The notes: a model not told the origin generated them from the sequence alone. 64,000 bases of DNA from Epiperipatus broadwayi (GCA_028023455.1 JAQFVV010012402.1:11948292-12012291); one strand, 5' to 3'. Positions 26,400 through 37,847 are shown, numbered from the stretch's first letter. Program-made: numbers and translations.

Positions 26400-27880
26400 A
26401 CTACCATTTTACTTTCCTATTTCAAGAAGTTAGTGTATCTCCCATTATTTTGCATTCTTTGCTCATAGACAGATTATTTGTCTATTGTCAGAAAGTAGTA
26501 TGAAGATTCTTAGGCTCCTTATGAGATTATCCATTTATTAATCCACTTCTGTAGTCATTGGCAATATGTATCATCCTTCATTTAGTTAGCAATTATTTTA
26601 CTATTAATTGGTATTTCCGTAACCTTTCTCAAATAACTGTTGAAATTGTTCATATGATTTATCTTTAAGACAAATTTTATTTTTTTATTAACTACATGTA
26701 ATGATAACTTCCTATTTTTTTAATTAAGATTTATTAATATACTAGCTACTCTTTATATGTGGATTTTATTTCCAATTACATCCATAGCTTTTGTATTTAT
26801 ACTTTCCAGAATAGGTCTTGGATTAATTCTTTTTATTAATCATTTCCCATACTTACATCGATATCTGTATTATTAGAACATAATAATACATCTATTTTTA
26901 CCATCCTTTGCTGTTTTTAATAATTTCTATAGACCTTGTAACTATTTTATTTTTATCTAATTTTTAGAGGTATCACTTTAATTTTTTTTCTCCCTTTAAT
27001 TTTGAATGGCACAGTCTGCCTATGTATTTTTTTTCAATCACATCTTTTACAAATTTCATGTAATTATTTGCAGTTTTCATCCCTATAATTATTCTATTCA
27101 CACAAAACATATTGTTTTTGTTTGAAATGATGAGAAATTTTTTTTTTTTTTTTTTTTTGAATGGTGACCATGTTCACGAATAAATTCAAGTCTTCAAATT
27201 TTTTATTTTTTTGCATTGCATTTTCCTAAGCTAATTTTTTTCTTCAGTTTCTTTATAAAATATTTCAGGAATGGGTAATAAAAAGCTTTTTAAGTAGAAC
27301 TTTTTCTAATTATACCCTTTTAAGCATTCTCTAGCAAGATTGCAAAGTATCACATTGTACGTTGTGATCCCTTCCTTTGCTGGATATTTTTTCCTTTTGA
27401 AATGAAACCAAACAATGTACTTTGAAAGTCTTATTATGTAACATGTATTTGATATTTTAGTTGCTTCACTAAAAGACACTCTTGGAACATTTAGTTTACA
27501 AAGCCTGTTTCTACCTCAATAAGTTTAGGATCTTTAAAATATAAAGTGATTTTAATTTTATTCTCAGTTGTTTTGTCAATAAAAATTGTTTTCTCTACCT
27601 GGGATAAATATATCTTCCATTCACTAACATTATTAATATCAAAATTTGATAGACACATTTTGCTTATCAATCCTATATATTTTTTGTGAATCTAAATGGG
27701 TTTTTTTTTTGTAATTAATTTCCATTAGGATCTATTTATAAAATGTTTACTGAATTGCACTTTGACAGATTCAAATGAAGATTATTATTTTAGATTATCA
27801 TTATTATTATTATTATATAATGATGTATATTGATTTGGTTTTTTTTTTCCTCTTTTCATAGGATGCCAACTTGTATATTG
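26400..27880. other. AT-rich non-coding stretch
   Basis: Nothing is supported here apart from poly-T runs (for example about 27138-27160) and a (att)n microsatellite near 27800. Confidence 0.4.
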
Positions 27881-28560
27881 ATCATGGATAGCCTATGATT
27901 CATCTCTGATGTTGTTTATCAATTTATTATTTCCAGTCTAAAAAATGGTCACTTTAATAACTTCTAGTTAGACTAATCATTACAAAAACCTATAGGGAAA
28001 TTGTCATGATTTAAATTCAAGAATTATTTAACTGTAGAAATATTATCAGATTTAAAAGCAATTAACTAGACATATTATCTTCATTCCATATGTATAGATC
28101 ATTACAACATAATAATGAAACATATATAATATATAAACCCCTTTTGCTTAAAGCTTATTCAAATCATAATATGATCAAGTTTAAAATCCTAGTCTGAATT
28201 TGTTTGTTACTTTTGGCCTATAAATTAACTGAGTTTGCTGTGAGTACCAATGCTTATGAAACCTCAAAGCATTGACTAGTTAGTTTGGTTTTCTTTTAGT
28301 TCTCCTTCTAGTCTTTCTTATATGACTTCAGTATTTATTTGTAAGTCTCTGGAATATTTTTAGGTATCAGATTAATGTATATATGTTGTTTTAATTTTTA
28401 GCAGTATTAATCTGACCTGTTTATGAATCTATATATATATAATTTTTTAATTAAGCAATATGTAAATTTTATACAATTTTAATTAATTTAGTAATCGGTT
28501 TTTATTTTAAAATATTGCATTCACGTCATTTTCTAAATACAGAGACAATTATTTTGTTTT
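27881..28560 (+). repeat. Dispersed repeat R1, copy B
   Basis: Collinear with 19.24-20.3 kb: ctagttagactaa near 27965, gacatattatcttc near 28070, cagattaatg and ttaatctgacc near 28370-28410. Copy B lacks part of copy A. The two copies are in the same orientation about 8 kb apart. Confidence 0.45.
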
Positions 28561-30249
28561 TCAGTATAGGGTAATTTCTATATTATTAATATATATATAT
28601 ACACACATCTATTTTAGTTACTTTAGTCTATAATAAGCACGTCTAAAAATATGGATTTTTAGAAATTAAATTTCCTACCATCTAAGAAATTCACCTATAA
28701 AGAAATTTTACAAACACATTCGCATTTACCCAAAATATAAGAATAAGATATTATCATCCTTGGTATATTTAAAAAAAAAAAAAATGTTCCTCGGTATAAT
28801 ATTTAAAAATATTTAATAAGCAATACTTGTATTTGTATGGCTTATTATTTATTAAACATAAATTATTTTAAAAGGATTATAAACGCGTCGTAAAACGTAA
28901 TAAACAATATACGTTAAGTTCTCTGCATGAAAGCAATTCGTTGCCTTCGATATATTAGAAAACGATGTAATTTGTATACTGTTTATAATGAAATTATTAG
29001 TGTAAATTCAAATAATTTTTTGAAGTCATTAAGAAAGTCTATGACACAAAAAGAAATGAATAATGCTTTGTGTAACTAAAAGGCTGGAGCCACAACATTT
29101 ATATCTGGATACACAGATCTGCTCACTATTTGTCAATTAGCTATTGTAGTCAGTCTGATTTAATAGCTGTCTACTGGCAGCCCCGAAGTTTTTAGCTAGT
29201 ATATCTTGGGGATTAAACCAGGATTTTTAAATGAGTGATAGAGTTCATGAAATGGCAGTTCAGAATTATATGATATTTACTAATTTAATAATAAATCATT
29301 CCTTTTTTAAAAAAAAATCTCTATAGTTAATTTTAAAATAATTATTACCCCCCCCCCAAAAAAAAAAAAAACAAGTCTAAATTTTACAATTATATATATA
29401 TTTAAAAAATGTTTCCTTTAAAAATATATATATGTCCATATATATTTTCAGAGATTGTTGACTGCATTTTTTTTTTCTATTAACTGAAAGAAGATTCTGA
29501 TCCTTCTCTGAAATGTTAAAAGAATAGAGCAAAACAAATGTGTGTGATATAGTGAACATTTATGGGTGGGCTCCTTACTAATATATATGAATTAATCTAG
29601 AAGTTTAGAGTTTTGCCTGAGAGTCCAATTGAAATTTCTTGAGCATCACTTTACTTTTTATATTTGCATTGTAGATAGAAATCAGGGGTGCTAAAAATCT
29701 ATGTATTAAAGATTTAGTATGCAATTGAATGATATTTTATTTAGCTGCCTACAGTTATAGCTTCTAGATTATTTCAGCTAATTAGAATGAATGTAATGTT
29801 AAAGTGAACCTTATCAAATGCTGTGATATTAGAAAGAAAATTTAAAAAAGCAATTGATTTGAAAAGCGAACATGTATTTAATTAATAGATGAAAATATTG
29901 AAAACGCAATTGTTTTATTATAAATAAAAATAGAATAATACCATAAAGATTATTACTAGATATTCAGTCGGAGTTTCAAAAATTAATTATCCAACTTGAA
30001 GATGTTTCATTTCATCTCACAAGTTTGCAGTCTGATGTATCTAGCTTTGATGATGATTGGATTAGAATTGTGTTAGATTTTTTAATGATATGAAATGAAC
30101 ATAAAATATATAAGGAATTGACAGAAATTATAGAAAGTTTGATATGAAAGTGACTATAAATGAATAAAAGATAATGAGATGAAAATATTAACTATTGATT
30201 GGGGGAAATTATATAGCAGTTTAATTATTTTAAATGTATGATGCATTGC
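28561..30249. other. AT-rich non-coding stretch
   Basis: Nothing is recognised. There is a c9/a13 homopolymer junction at about 29348-29370. Confidence 0.4.
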
Positions 30250-31070
30250 ACTGTGGCTTCTCCTTTTTTGGAATTGTGAACATTTTAGCCACTATGCCCA
30301 AAGAGACATGTTAGCCACCTTATCTTCCCTTTCCATTCCCCACCCTAAGTTTTTCCCATATTCTTCTCTATCCTGCTCCATCCTATTTCCACAACATAAT
30401 CTTCATGAACTCCATGGTCTTTATATCTTAATGCCTCTTATCTTTTCCGAAACCCAGCATAAAAACCAAGAACCCATTTTTTATATAATCCCTTTGTTTA
30501 TATTTATTTTCACATAACTTCATTATTTGTGCCCTTTCTATTTGCAAGCATTTACATTCAATTAACAGATGCCTAATATTTTCTATGCCTTTCCTACATA
30601 ACTTGCATACCAAAATCACCCATTTTATCCATTTATGTGTATATTCCCTTGTTAAAGATCCTGATCAAACCTTAAAACAATGAACTACTTTTATTGCTAT
30701 TATCATAAATTAATGCACACCTAATATTCTGTTTACTTGTATATATATTTAAACTCTTTTTACTTTCCATAGTAGTTCTCCAGCTCTCCAATTTCCTATT
30801 TTTTATTAATGCATTTAATCTATCCCATTCCTCATCACTATAACACCCAACAATTATCCTAACATAATCATCCCACCTTTTGTATTATTGACATAAATTC
30901 TTTATCCAAATCTTCTGCATACCATACTATTATTCTCACCCAACTAGTTGCCTGTCCTTTATTCTTAACACAATTAAATACTATTTTGGCTATTCTCTTA
31001 CGTACTGTATTTTATCCTAGTACAAGTAGCATTGGCAATTTAGAAGTAAATTAATAACTTCGTAATAAAA
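30250..31070 (-). pseudogene. LINE ORF2 C-terminus with zinc-knuckle-like motif
   Basis: The minus strand encodes NTVRKRIAKIV, SWVRIIVWYAEDL and SDEEWDRLNALIKNRKLESW in shifted frames, then a CKLC...HLLIEC arrangement (30619-30428). This C-x2-C...H-x4-C pattern with the following R is typical of the end of ORF2 in several LINE clades. It is the expected 3' end of the LINE whose other parts lie at 34-39.9 kb. Confidence 0.65.
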
Positions 31071-31871
31071 AAAAAATTATTTATATATCTGATCTATTTA
31101 ATTTAAACCATGTGGATGTAGATATTTTTGTGTATGCTAAAAGAATTTGAAGAGAGAGAAGAGATATAAAGAATATAATAAAAACAAAAAGGGAAACTAC
31201 TTGTATTTTTGTAAAGGTAAAACAAACCTTTATTGTGAAGCCATTAGCAGTATGTAAAATAAAATCACAGCATTCCTTCGGTAATTAAAGATGGTGACCC
31301 AAGAAAAAAAAGGAAAACTTTATGGGCTAAAGTACATTAAATTTAGTCTAAATTAACAGGTATCAACAGGAGTTGCACAGAGAAACTAAAAAAATCAGGA
31401 CTCTAAAAAGAAAAACACATTGTGTGTCAGGGTTCTTAGATATTTGTTCCTGAAATAAAACAGTTAAAAAATATTAGGCATTGAAGAAATTATGAACAGT
31501 GTGTCAAACTATTCTCACCATGTTAAATCATACTAAGATGTGCAAGTAGAAGTTCATTTGATGTTGTTGCTTTTACCTGATGTCATGAACTACTACAAGT
31601 GAAGCAAGCCATCTCCTACTAAATTGGAAACCATGGAGTGCTTATAGATTGAAAGAATAGTGAACAGCAGATCCTACCAAGATAAATCCATGCATGGTAA
31701 ATTTTATAAATCCTATACATGAACAAATAAACTAACCAGTAAGTAACTATTAAATCCAATAATAATGATCACTTTTCTTAGACTTTTGAGTGTGATAAAC
31801 TGTCACCATGAGTCATACCAATTAAAATAAAATATTAGCATTATTTGTTTTTTATATTTTCTTTTCTTAAT
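31071..31871. other. Unassigned AT-rich stretch inside the element nest
   Basis: It encodes nothing recognisable and does not continue the LINE frame on either side. It may be diverged LINE sequence or another insertion. Confidence 0.4.
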
Positions 31872-32590
31872 TGTAGTGTTTTGTAAAATGGCAGACATGT
31901 TTGTGCACTCCAGAAAAAACTAGAATTTATTCGTAAGGCTGATTTTAGATTGCGCTCTGATAGCTGAGGAATTTAATTAGTGCATTGACATAATGGCGAT
32001 CGACAATTCCTAGAAATATTTGCTAATTACAAATGTTTCTACATAAGAGATGTTACCTTATTGGTCAGTGCATTGATTGATCGTTGCAGTTGTCAGAGAG
32101 CGATAAGAAGACTGGATGACATCTAGCAGTGTAATATAGAGAGCAGGAGAGAGCAGTCAAGCAGTATTGAGTAAGCAGTATTTAAGTAGAGATATCTCGC
32201 ATCAGTGCTGGCGGTTAATGATCAGCGCTCAGTGGAAATGTAGTTCACGGGTGTAGCTGAAAGAGACTGCAGTGGAGATATTGAGAGCATTCATTGGAGA
32301 CCTTCATTGCAGACCAATTCGTTGGAGAGCTTCGTTGCAGACCAATTCGTTTGGAGAGCTTCGTGGCAGACCAATTCATTGGAGAGCATTCGTTGCAGAC
32401 AAATTCAGCGGAGAGATTGCAGACCAATTCGTTGGAGAGCTTCGTTGCAGACCACGTTGGAGAGCTTCGTTGCAACCGATTCATTGGAGAGCACTCGTTG
32501 GAAAAGAACAGTGTGGGAATTGTATAACGTTATTGGCTGACCGCATAGTATGACTTGCAGATGTAACATTGGCACAGTTGTAAGTGCGGA
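31872..32590 (+). repeat. 5' LTR (3' part missing)
   Basis: The first of the two direct repeats. It includes a minisatellite (about 32280-32510). Compared with the copy at 32865 it differs by scattered substitutions and by the number of minisatellite units. Confidence 0.65.
32280..32510 (+). repeat. LTR minisatellite, unit about 28 bp
   Basis: Imperfect units of the type ttggagagcttcgttgcaga followed by ccaattcg repeat about 7-8 times. Because the unit length is not a multiple of three and lacks stops, all three forward frames are open, which produces spurious ORFs. Confidence 0.8.
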
Positions 32591-32848
32591 TATGACATTG
32601 GCGCAGTCGCATTTGGAACTTGGGAATAGCGAATACGTTGAACTACAAGTTTAGCCGTAGATGGAGAAACCGGGTGAAAATGTCAATCCCAATTAGTAAC
32701 GTTAACAACGGAAGTGAAAAGTTTGGAAATAAAATGCTTGTGCAGTCACCATTGAAGGTTACTGGCAAAAAAGTTTCGACAGCAGAGTTAAATCGTACAT
32801 TTCTTAGTGAAATTACAGGAAAGTAGAAATAGCAACAAGGGTTTTTCT

Positions 32849-32864
32849 GGAGTGGAGGGAGGTG
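32849..32864 (+). other. Polypurine tract before 3' LTR
   Basis: The 16 bases ggagtggagggaggtg directly precede the tgtagtg start of the second LTR, the position and composition expected for second-strand priming. Confidence 0.55.
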
Positions 32865-34041
32865 TGTAGTGTTTTGTAAAATGGCAGACATGTTTGTGCA
32901 CTCCAGAAAAAAATAGAATTTATTTGTAAGGCTGTTTTTAGATCGCACTCTGATAGCTGAGGAATTTAATTAGTGCATTGACGTAATGGCGATCGACAAT
33001 TCCTAGAAATATTTGCTAATTACAAATGTTTCTAGATAAGAGACGTTACCTTATTGGTCAGTGCATTGATTGATCGTTGCAGTTGTCAGAGAACGATAAG
33101 AAGACTGGGTAACATCTAGCAGTGTAATATAGAGAGCAGGAGAGAGCAGTCAAGCAGTATTGAGTAAGCAGTATTTAAGTAGAAATATCTCACGTCAGTG
33201 CTGGCGGTTAATGATCAGCGCCCAGTGGAAATGTAGTTCATGGGTGTAGCTGAAAGAGACCGCAGCAGAGATATTGAGAGCATTCGTTGGAGTGCTTCAT
33301 TGCAGACCAATTCATTGGAGAGCTTCGTTGCAGACCAATTCGTTTGGAGAGCTTTGTGGCAGACCAATTCATTGGAGAGCATTCGTTGCAGACCAATTCA
33401 GTGGAGAGATTGCAGACCAATTCGTTGGAGAGCTTCGTTGGAGAGCATTCATTGCAGACCAATTCGTTGGAGAGCTTCATTGCAGACCTATTCATTGGAG
33501 AGCACTCGTTGGAAAAGAACAGTGTGGGAATTGTATAATGTTATTGGCTGACCGCACAGTATGACTTGCAGATATAACATTGGCACAGTTGTAAGTGCAG
33601 ATATTTTGTTTTGTATTAATAAATTTAAATACGACTTACGTTGTTATTTAGTTATTGATTATTATTATTCTAATTTCATTACAACTTAGCCATTATTATA
33701 ATTCACTTAAATAAGCTGCCAATGCTGTATTGAAAATGCAATTCTCTGGATATTCCGAATAATTCCATCGTAACTAAAAAAAAAAGAAAGGGGGTTGGCC
33801 AGTGGATTCTGATACAGAATCCTGGTGCCTTTTCAAATAAATTAAAAGCCGGCCTACTTGTCCCCATTATTATGGTAGTTACATTAAGTGAAAGGGTGTT
33901 GTGTGACCAGGAAAGATAATTGTGTCCATTAAATCTTACAGAAATTTTCTGACAAAAAATTTAATAGATCGAACATAATTTGGTCATTGAGTATGGGCAA
34001 TTAACTTGTAAAGAAACCCTAATTATACAGTGGATGTTACA
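32865..34041 (+). repeat. 3' LTR
   Basis: It begins tgtagtg and probably ends gttaca, with an aataaa signal near 33620. In its last third it carries ctggtgcc ... aaataaattaaaagc (about 33825-33850), also found near the end of the solo LTR at about 35810-35840. This suggests two related LTR families. Confidence 0.6.
33280..33520 (+). repeat. LTR minisatellite, second copy
   Basis: Same unit as in the first LTR, with a different number and order of variant units. All three forward frames are again open through the array. Confidence 0.8.
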
Positions 34042-34637
34042 CTTATTATTCATAAATTGCAATCTACTGAACATTTTCATTTTGCTTTTTGCATCTCATA
34101 TAAAAACTTGATCATCCCATCTCTCCTTGAATTGCCACCTTTGCCATTCACACATCTGCATCTAATGCATGTTTTCCTACTTCTCATTGTAATAATCTAA
34201 CACTCCTTTACTAACATATAACACAACGGTACCATATGTTTATCCTGCTGCAGCCTCTCCCTTCCATGCAATTCTAGCTATATCATATTTATTATATGAA
34301 AACACTATTAATTTTTTTATTAGTCCCTTTTTTTTCTTTGTTTCATTTATTTATTTATTTATTTTATTCAGTCAAGCAATTTCTCTGATTCCTTAAAACA
34401 ATCCCCAAATAGTTATACCTATTCACCACAATTAATTTTATATCCTCCAATAAAAACTATTTCTCTTCTCTTTCCCAGCAGTTATCATTACTTTTGATTT
34501 TTCTTCACTAAATGTAATCCCTTTCTCTTTACCCACCCTTGTGCACGTCTTCCACATAATTTCCATATCTTTCCTACTTTCTGTGTACAAGAAGACATCG
34601 GCAAACAAAAGACCCAATAATATATATATATATATAT
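34042..34637 (-). pseudogene. LINE ORF2 fragment, RT catalytic region
   Basis: The minus strand encodes LLGLLFADVFLYTESRKDME (about 34620-34560). This is the FADD box of a LINE reverse transcriptase with the second Asp changed to Val. It is followed by KGITFSEEKSKVM and, after frameshifts, RT thumb-like sequence. It continues the RT part at 36.0-36.8 kb. Confidence 0.7.
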
Positions 34638-36008
34638 TGTAATGTTTATTTATATACGTTGCAAATATATTGGCATTTGGTAAAAGCTAAAAAATAAAAG
34701 TAAATTTAGATTTTTTTTTTGACTAATTTTTTTTTAAAAAAATAACGTACAATGAAAGTTAAATTTTTCTTTCGTATTTTTTTTTACTTAACTGGAAATA
34801 AAAGTAGAATTAGAGAGAACAAAAGAATTCCAAAAGCAAGTAAAAAGATAAGCCAAAAGAAAAATATTTTAGCTAATTAAACATGGCCGAAAAACTTGAT
34901 AAAAAAAAAAATAGAGACTTTGTAACATAAATTTTGTAAAGAATATATAAGATTATCAACGGATATTTTGACAAACAAAAGATATGCGCAGAAGTCGGAA
35001 AACTGGGTCTCTAGAGAGTATAAAAGGCAGAGATCAGTTTGAAGAACGTCTTGTTTTTCTGTTTTTCCTTTGGCTGGTTTTGGATTATTAAATCCAAGAC
35101 CACTTCACGATGAAATAATCCTTCATGCGGGGGTAGACCGGGGCTTTAGCTGACATCATTAAGAAGATGGATACTAGAAAAGCCTCTGCGACTAGCTTTC
35201 GGAACAGACTACAAGATCAACTAATAATCAAAGGCCGAGCTCAATTCTAACCCAATAAACTATGCATAGTAAGCTACAGTCTTCATGAATTCACAAAACT
35301 TACCGGTAAGCTATGATTCATTATTCCCGATTGTGACAAAATTAAAGGTTTGCAAACAATTTTTAAAAATATGTTTAAACAATCCCGATAGAGACATTAA
35401 TTTTCTTGTGCAAGGGACATTCATTTTAGGAACTTTCTAGAAGAAATTTGGAAGTGAACTGTAATTGTGAAATTGTTTTTTTTATTAATTGATTTATATC
35501 CGAATTAGTGTGTGTTCTCTCCAGTTTAATTAACAATTTAACATTAAATATTTCCGTTTGTTAGAATAAAAGAGATTTTACTTTTATCAATCTTTTTCAT
35601 TGTGCGTTATTAATAATAAAGTTATTATTTAATAAGTTTAATAAGATTTAAAATGGAATTTACCTTTGCCAATATGTTTGAATAAGCCCAGGAATAATAA
35701 TCTTAAAAAATAATTCTCGTTACGGTATGATGTAATACCGATTAGCTTAAAAGTTTTTTTTTTTTATTGTGAGATGTTATATGGCGATTTCAGCGAATTC
35801 TTAGGAATTCTGGTGCCCAGATTAAATAAATTAAAAGCTGATTTCGTCAATAGCACAGTTCTCAACAATTAATAGGCCGAGTTGATCAGGAAATATAGCT
35901 ATGTTTTTAGAATAGAAATATAACTTTCTTCTTTTTTGACATAGCTTGATCAACTCACGCGCAGTTTATATTAGCGTGTAGAGGCCTAACAAAACGGAAA
36001 ACGTTATA
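34638..36008 (+). mobile_element. Solo LTR, about 1.37 kb, inside the LINE
   Basis: It starts tgtaatg and ends cgttata, imperfect terminal inverted repeats of the Ty3-like TGTAACG...CGTTACA type, and is flanked by atat on both sides. It has a TATA box, aataaa signals and no coding. It shares ctggtgcc ... aaataaattaaaagc near the 3' end with the LTR at 32.9-34.0 kb. It sits in a TA-rich point of the LINE RT region, with LINE sequence on both sides. Confidence 0.65.
35019..35027 (+). promoter_or_regulatory. TATA box of the solo LTR
   Basis: The sequence tataaaagg lies 380 bp into the LTR. Candidate polyadenylation signals (aataaa at 35565-35570) follow about 540 bp later. This order fits U3-R-U5. 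Confidence 0.5.
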
Positions 36009-36777
36009 ATATATATACTCCCTTGTCACCTATTAATGGTATCTCTACCCCTTTTCCTAGTCTTTCTATTGCTCTCTCCATTTTCCTCAAATACAACAAA
36101 AATTAAATTTGTTACATAAGGCATCCTTGCCCTTAGTCCCATCTAACTTTTAACTGATTTTATATTTCCTAATTGATACGTATAATAATTATTTTCATAC
36201 AATCTCTTAGTAAGATCCACTAAAGCACCATCCATTTCCAAATTTACTAACTTACCCATAATCTATTTCTATGTACTCTATTATATGCCTTCTCTATATC
36301 TAGGAAAACCATATTTAACTGTCTACTTGTATTTCTATTCATATCTATAAGTTGTGAAACTACAAATAAACTATCTCCTATAGGCCTATCCGATTGAAAA
36401 TCTTCTTGCATGTCTTCCACTATATTATTTTTTTCCATCCATTTTGCTACTTTTCCAATCACCATATATGTGAAAACTTTGTATGACACTGATGTTACCA
36501 CTATCAGTCTATAATTGCTTGAACTTTCTATGATCTTCATTTTTTCCTTTAAACAGTAGCCTTATTCTTGTATTGTTCCAACTATCTTGAAAGTCTCACT
36601 TCTGTGTCATCTTATTAAAACATGATAATAGGTTAATTTTGACCTATTTTTTAAATTCATTACCATCTTTGTTGCCAATCCATGTAAACCTCTTGCCTTT
36701 CCACTTTTCAATTTCTTCCCTGCCTCATTCAGTTCATTTTCTGTAAACCTAATATTTCCCTTATTACATGCTTTCAT
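36009..36777 (-). pseudogene. LINE ORF2 fragment, RT fingers/palm start
   Basis: Minus-strand reading gives LKSGKARGLHGLATKMV (about 36720-36670), then after frameshifts SSNYRLIVVTSVSYKVFT, EDFQSDRPIGDSLFV and MVFLDIEKAYNRV (36540-36247). These are RT blocks 1-3. The first catalytic Asp, in FLDIEKAY, is present. Confidence 0.8.
36768..36777 (+). repeat. Target-site duplication, left copy
   Basis: atgctttcat occurs here and at 37848-37857, directly flanking the palindromic element. The LINE reading frame runs on across the junction when one copy is removed. Confidence 0.85.
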
Positions 36778-36930
36778 TAAACATCACATGACTACCACCT
36801 CTTATGCGTGTGTATAACTGTTGTTAAAACCGGCGAAACTCACTATATGTATTGCCACACGCAGCAAGCTAGAGTAATGAATGGATGCCAAAAGGCTTAT
36901 GCATAAAATCCCCATCTAGTGCCTACTCAT

Positions 36931-36985
36931 CCAATATCCCCAGACTAGTTTCTAGCTTGTGGCCTTCATCAGTGAGGAGCCTTGG
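36931..36985 (-). ncRNA. Hammerhead-like ribozyme, left arm
   Basis: On the minus strand CTGATGA (36972-36966) and GAAAC (36952-36948) enclose a stem II of GGC/GCT-type with loop CACAA. Stem III is a 2-bp AC/GT with loop TA, and cleavage is predicted after C (36943). Stem I is TCCTCA/TGGGGA, with an outer CCAA/TTGG stem across a small internal loop. The usual G-C pair at the base of stem II is an A-A mismatch, so activity may be weak. Confidence 0.6.
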
Positions 36986-37685
36986 ATCTGAGAGCACTGC
37001 ACCTAGATCTTAGGACCTAATGCAACCCTCCAGCAGCCACCTTTTATCTCTATTTAACTACAAAACTATGAGTCTTAAACTGAAAACACCTTAATGTTTT
37101 CAATCCAAGCTCAGCAGCTTATATAGTCATATGGGTCTGAACTCAATTCAGTACCCATACATTTTGGTGTCTTTGGTTCTTTAATAACCATAGCCAGCAG
37201 TATCCTATTAGGCAGGATTGGTTTTAAGCCAATAAACATCACATGACACCACCACCTCTTATGCTTGTGTATAACTGTTGTTAAAACAGGCAAAACCCAC
37301 TATAGTATTGCCACATGGCAAACTCACTATACGTATTGCCACACACAGGTGCTGTGTGTGACAATATGTATAGTGAGTTTTGCCTGTTTTAACAACAGTT
37401 ATACACAAGAATAAAAGGTGGTGGTCATGTGATGTTCATTAGCTTAAAACCAATCCTGCCTAATAGGATACTGCTGGCTATGATTATTAATGAACCAAAG
37501 ATACCAAAATGTATGGGTACTGAATTGAGTTCAGACCCATATGACCATATAAGCTGATGGGCTTGGATTGAAAACATTAAGGTGTTTTCAGTTTAAGACT
37601 TATAGTTTTGTAGTTAAATGGAGAAAAAAGGTGGCTGCTGGAGGGTTGCATTAGGTCCTAAGATCTAGGTGCAGTGCTCTCAGAT

Positions 37686-37740
37686 CCAAGGCTCCTCACT
37701 GACAAAGGCCACAAGCCAGAAACTAGTCTGGGGATATCGG
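37686..37740 (+). ncRNA. Hammerhead-like motif, right arm, core mutated
   Basis: Mirror copy of the left-arm motif. Stem II is a better GGC/GCC, and stem I and stem III are kept, but the core reads CTGACAA: the invariant G8 is changed to A, which should abolish cleavage. One base pair of the outer stem is also lost. Confidence 0.5.
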
Positions 37741-37847
37741 ATGAGTAGGCACTAGATGGGGATTTTATGCACAATCCTTTTGACATCCATTGATTACTCT
37801 AGCTTGCTGTGTGTGGCAATATGTATAGTGAGTTTTGCCTGTTTTAT

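Larger units (their letters stand above)
31872..34041 (+). mobile_element. Internally deleted Ty3-like LTR retrotransposon
   Basis: Two direct repeats start with tgtagtgttttg at 31872 and 32865 and agree closely over about 720-735 bp. The second probably runs on to ...gatgttaca at 34041, giving a full LTR of about 1.18 kb with TG...CA ends. The first copy loses similarity near 32590. Between them only about 270 bp remain, with a short open frame (32620-32826) and, at 32849-32864, a purine-rich tract immediately before the second LTR, as expected for a polypurine tract. A tggcgcagtcg at about 32598 resembles a primer-binding site. The simplest reading is a deletion from within the 5' LTR to near the end of the internal region. 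No gag-pol remains. Confidence 0.65.
36778..37847. mobile_element. 1.07-kb palindromic element with inverted hammerhead-like motifs
   Basis: The arms (about 36825-37348 and 37352-37847) are reverse complements meeting at a 3-nt loop at 37349-37351. The left arm is also bounded by direct copies of an 80-bp segment (about 36779-36860 and 37227-37310; shared catcacatgac, tgtgtataactgttgtta). Each arm therefore looks like a monomer of about 450 bp with short terminal direct repeats, and the whole like an inverted dimer. Each arm carries a hammerhead-like motif. There is no ORF of note. It inserted into the LINE with a 10-bp duplication. A fragment of its end lies at 8.62 kb. It may derive from the terminal repeats of a Penelope-like element or be a retrozyme; this is inference. 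Confidence 0.8.

Noticed and set aside
32190-32215. ctgatgcgaga on the minus strand in the LTR, hammerhead-like
   Set aside because: G8-A9 and the GAAA segment are absent and no stems close; the second LTR copy also lacks it.
32272-33564. Overlapping plus- and minus-strand ORFs of 77-103 codons
   Set aside because: They come from a stop-free minisatellite with unit length not divisible by three; the peptides are repeats of the same short words in all frames.
37111-37293. 60-codon minus-strand ORF in the palindromic element
   Set aside because: No domain; the mirror arm does not keep the frame, so it is not a conserved protein.
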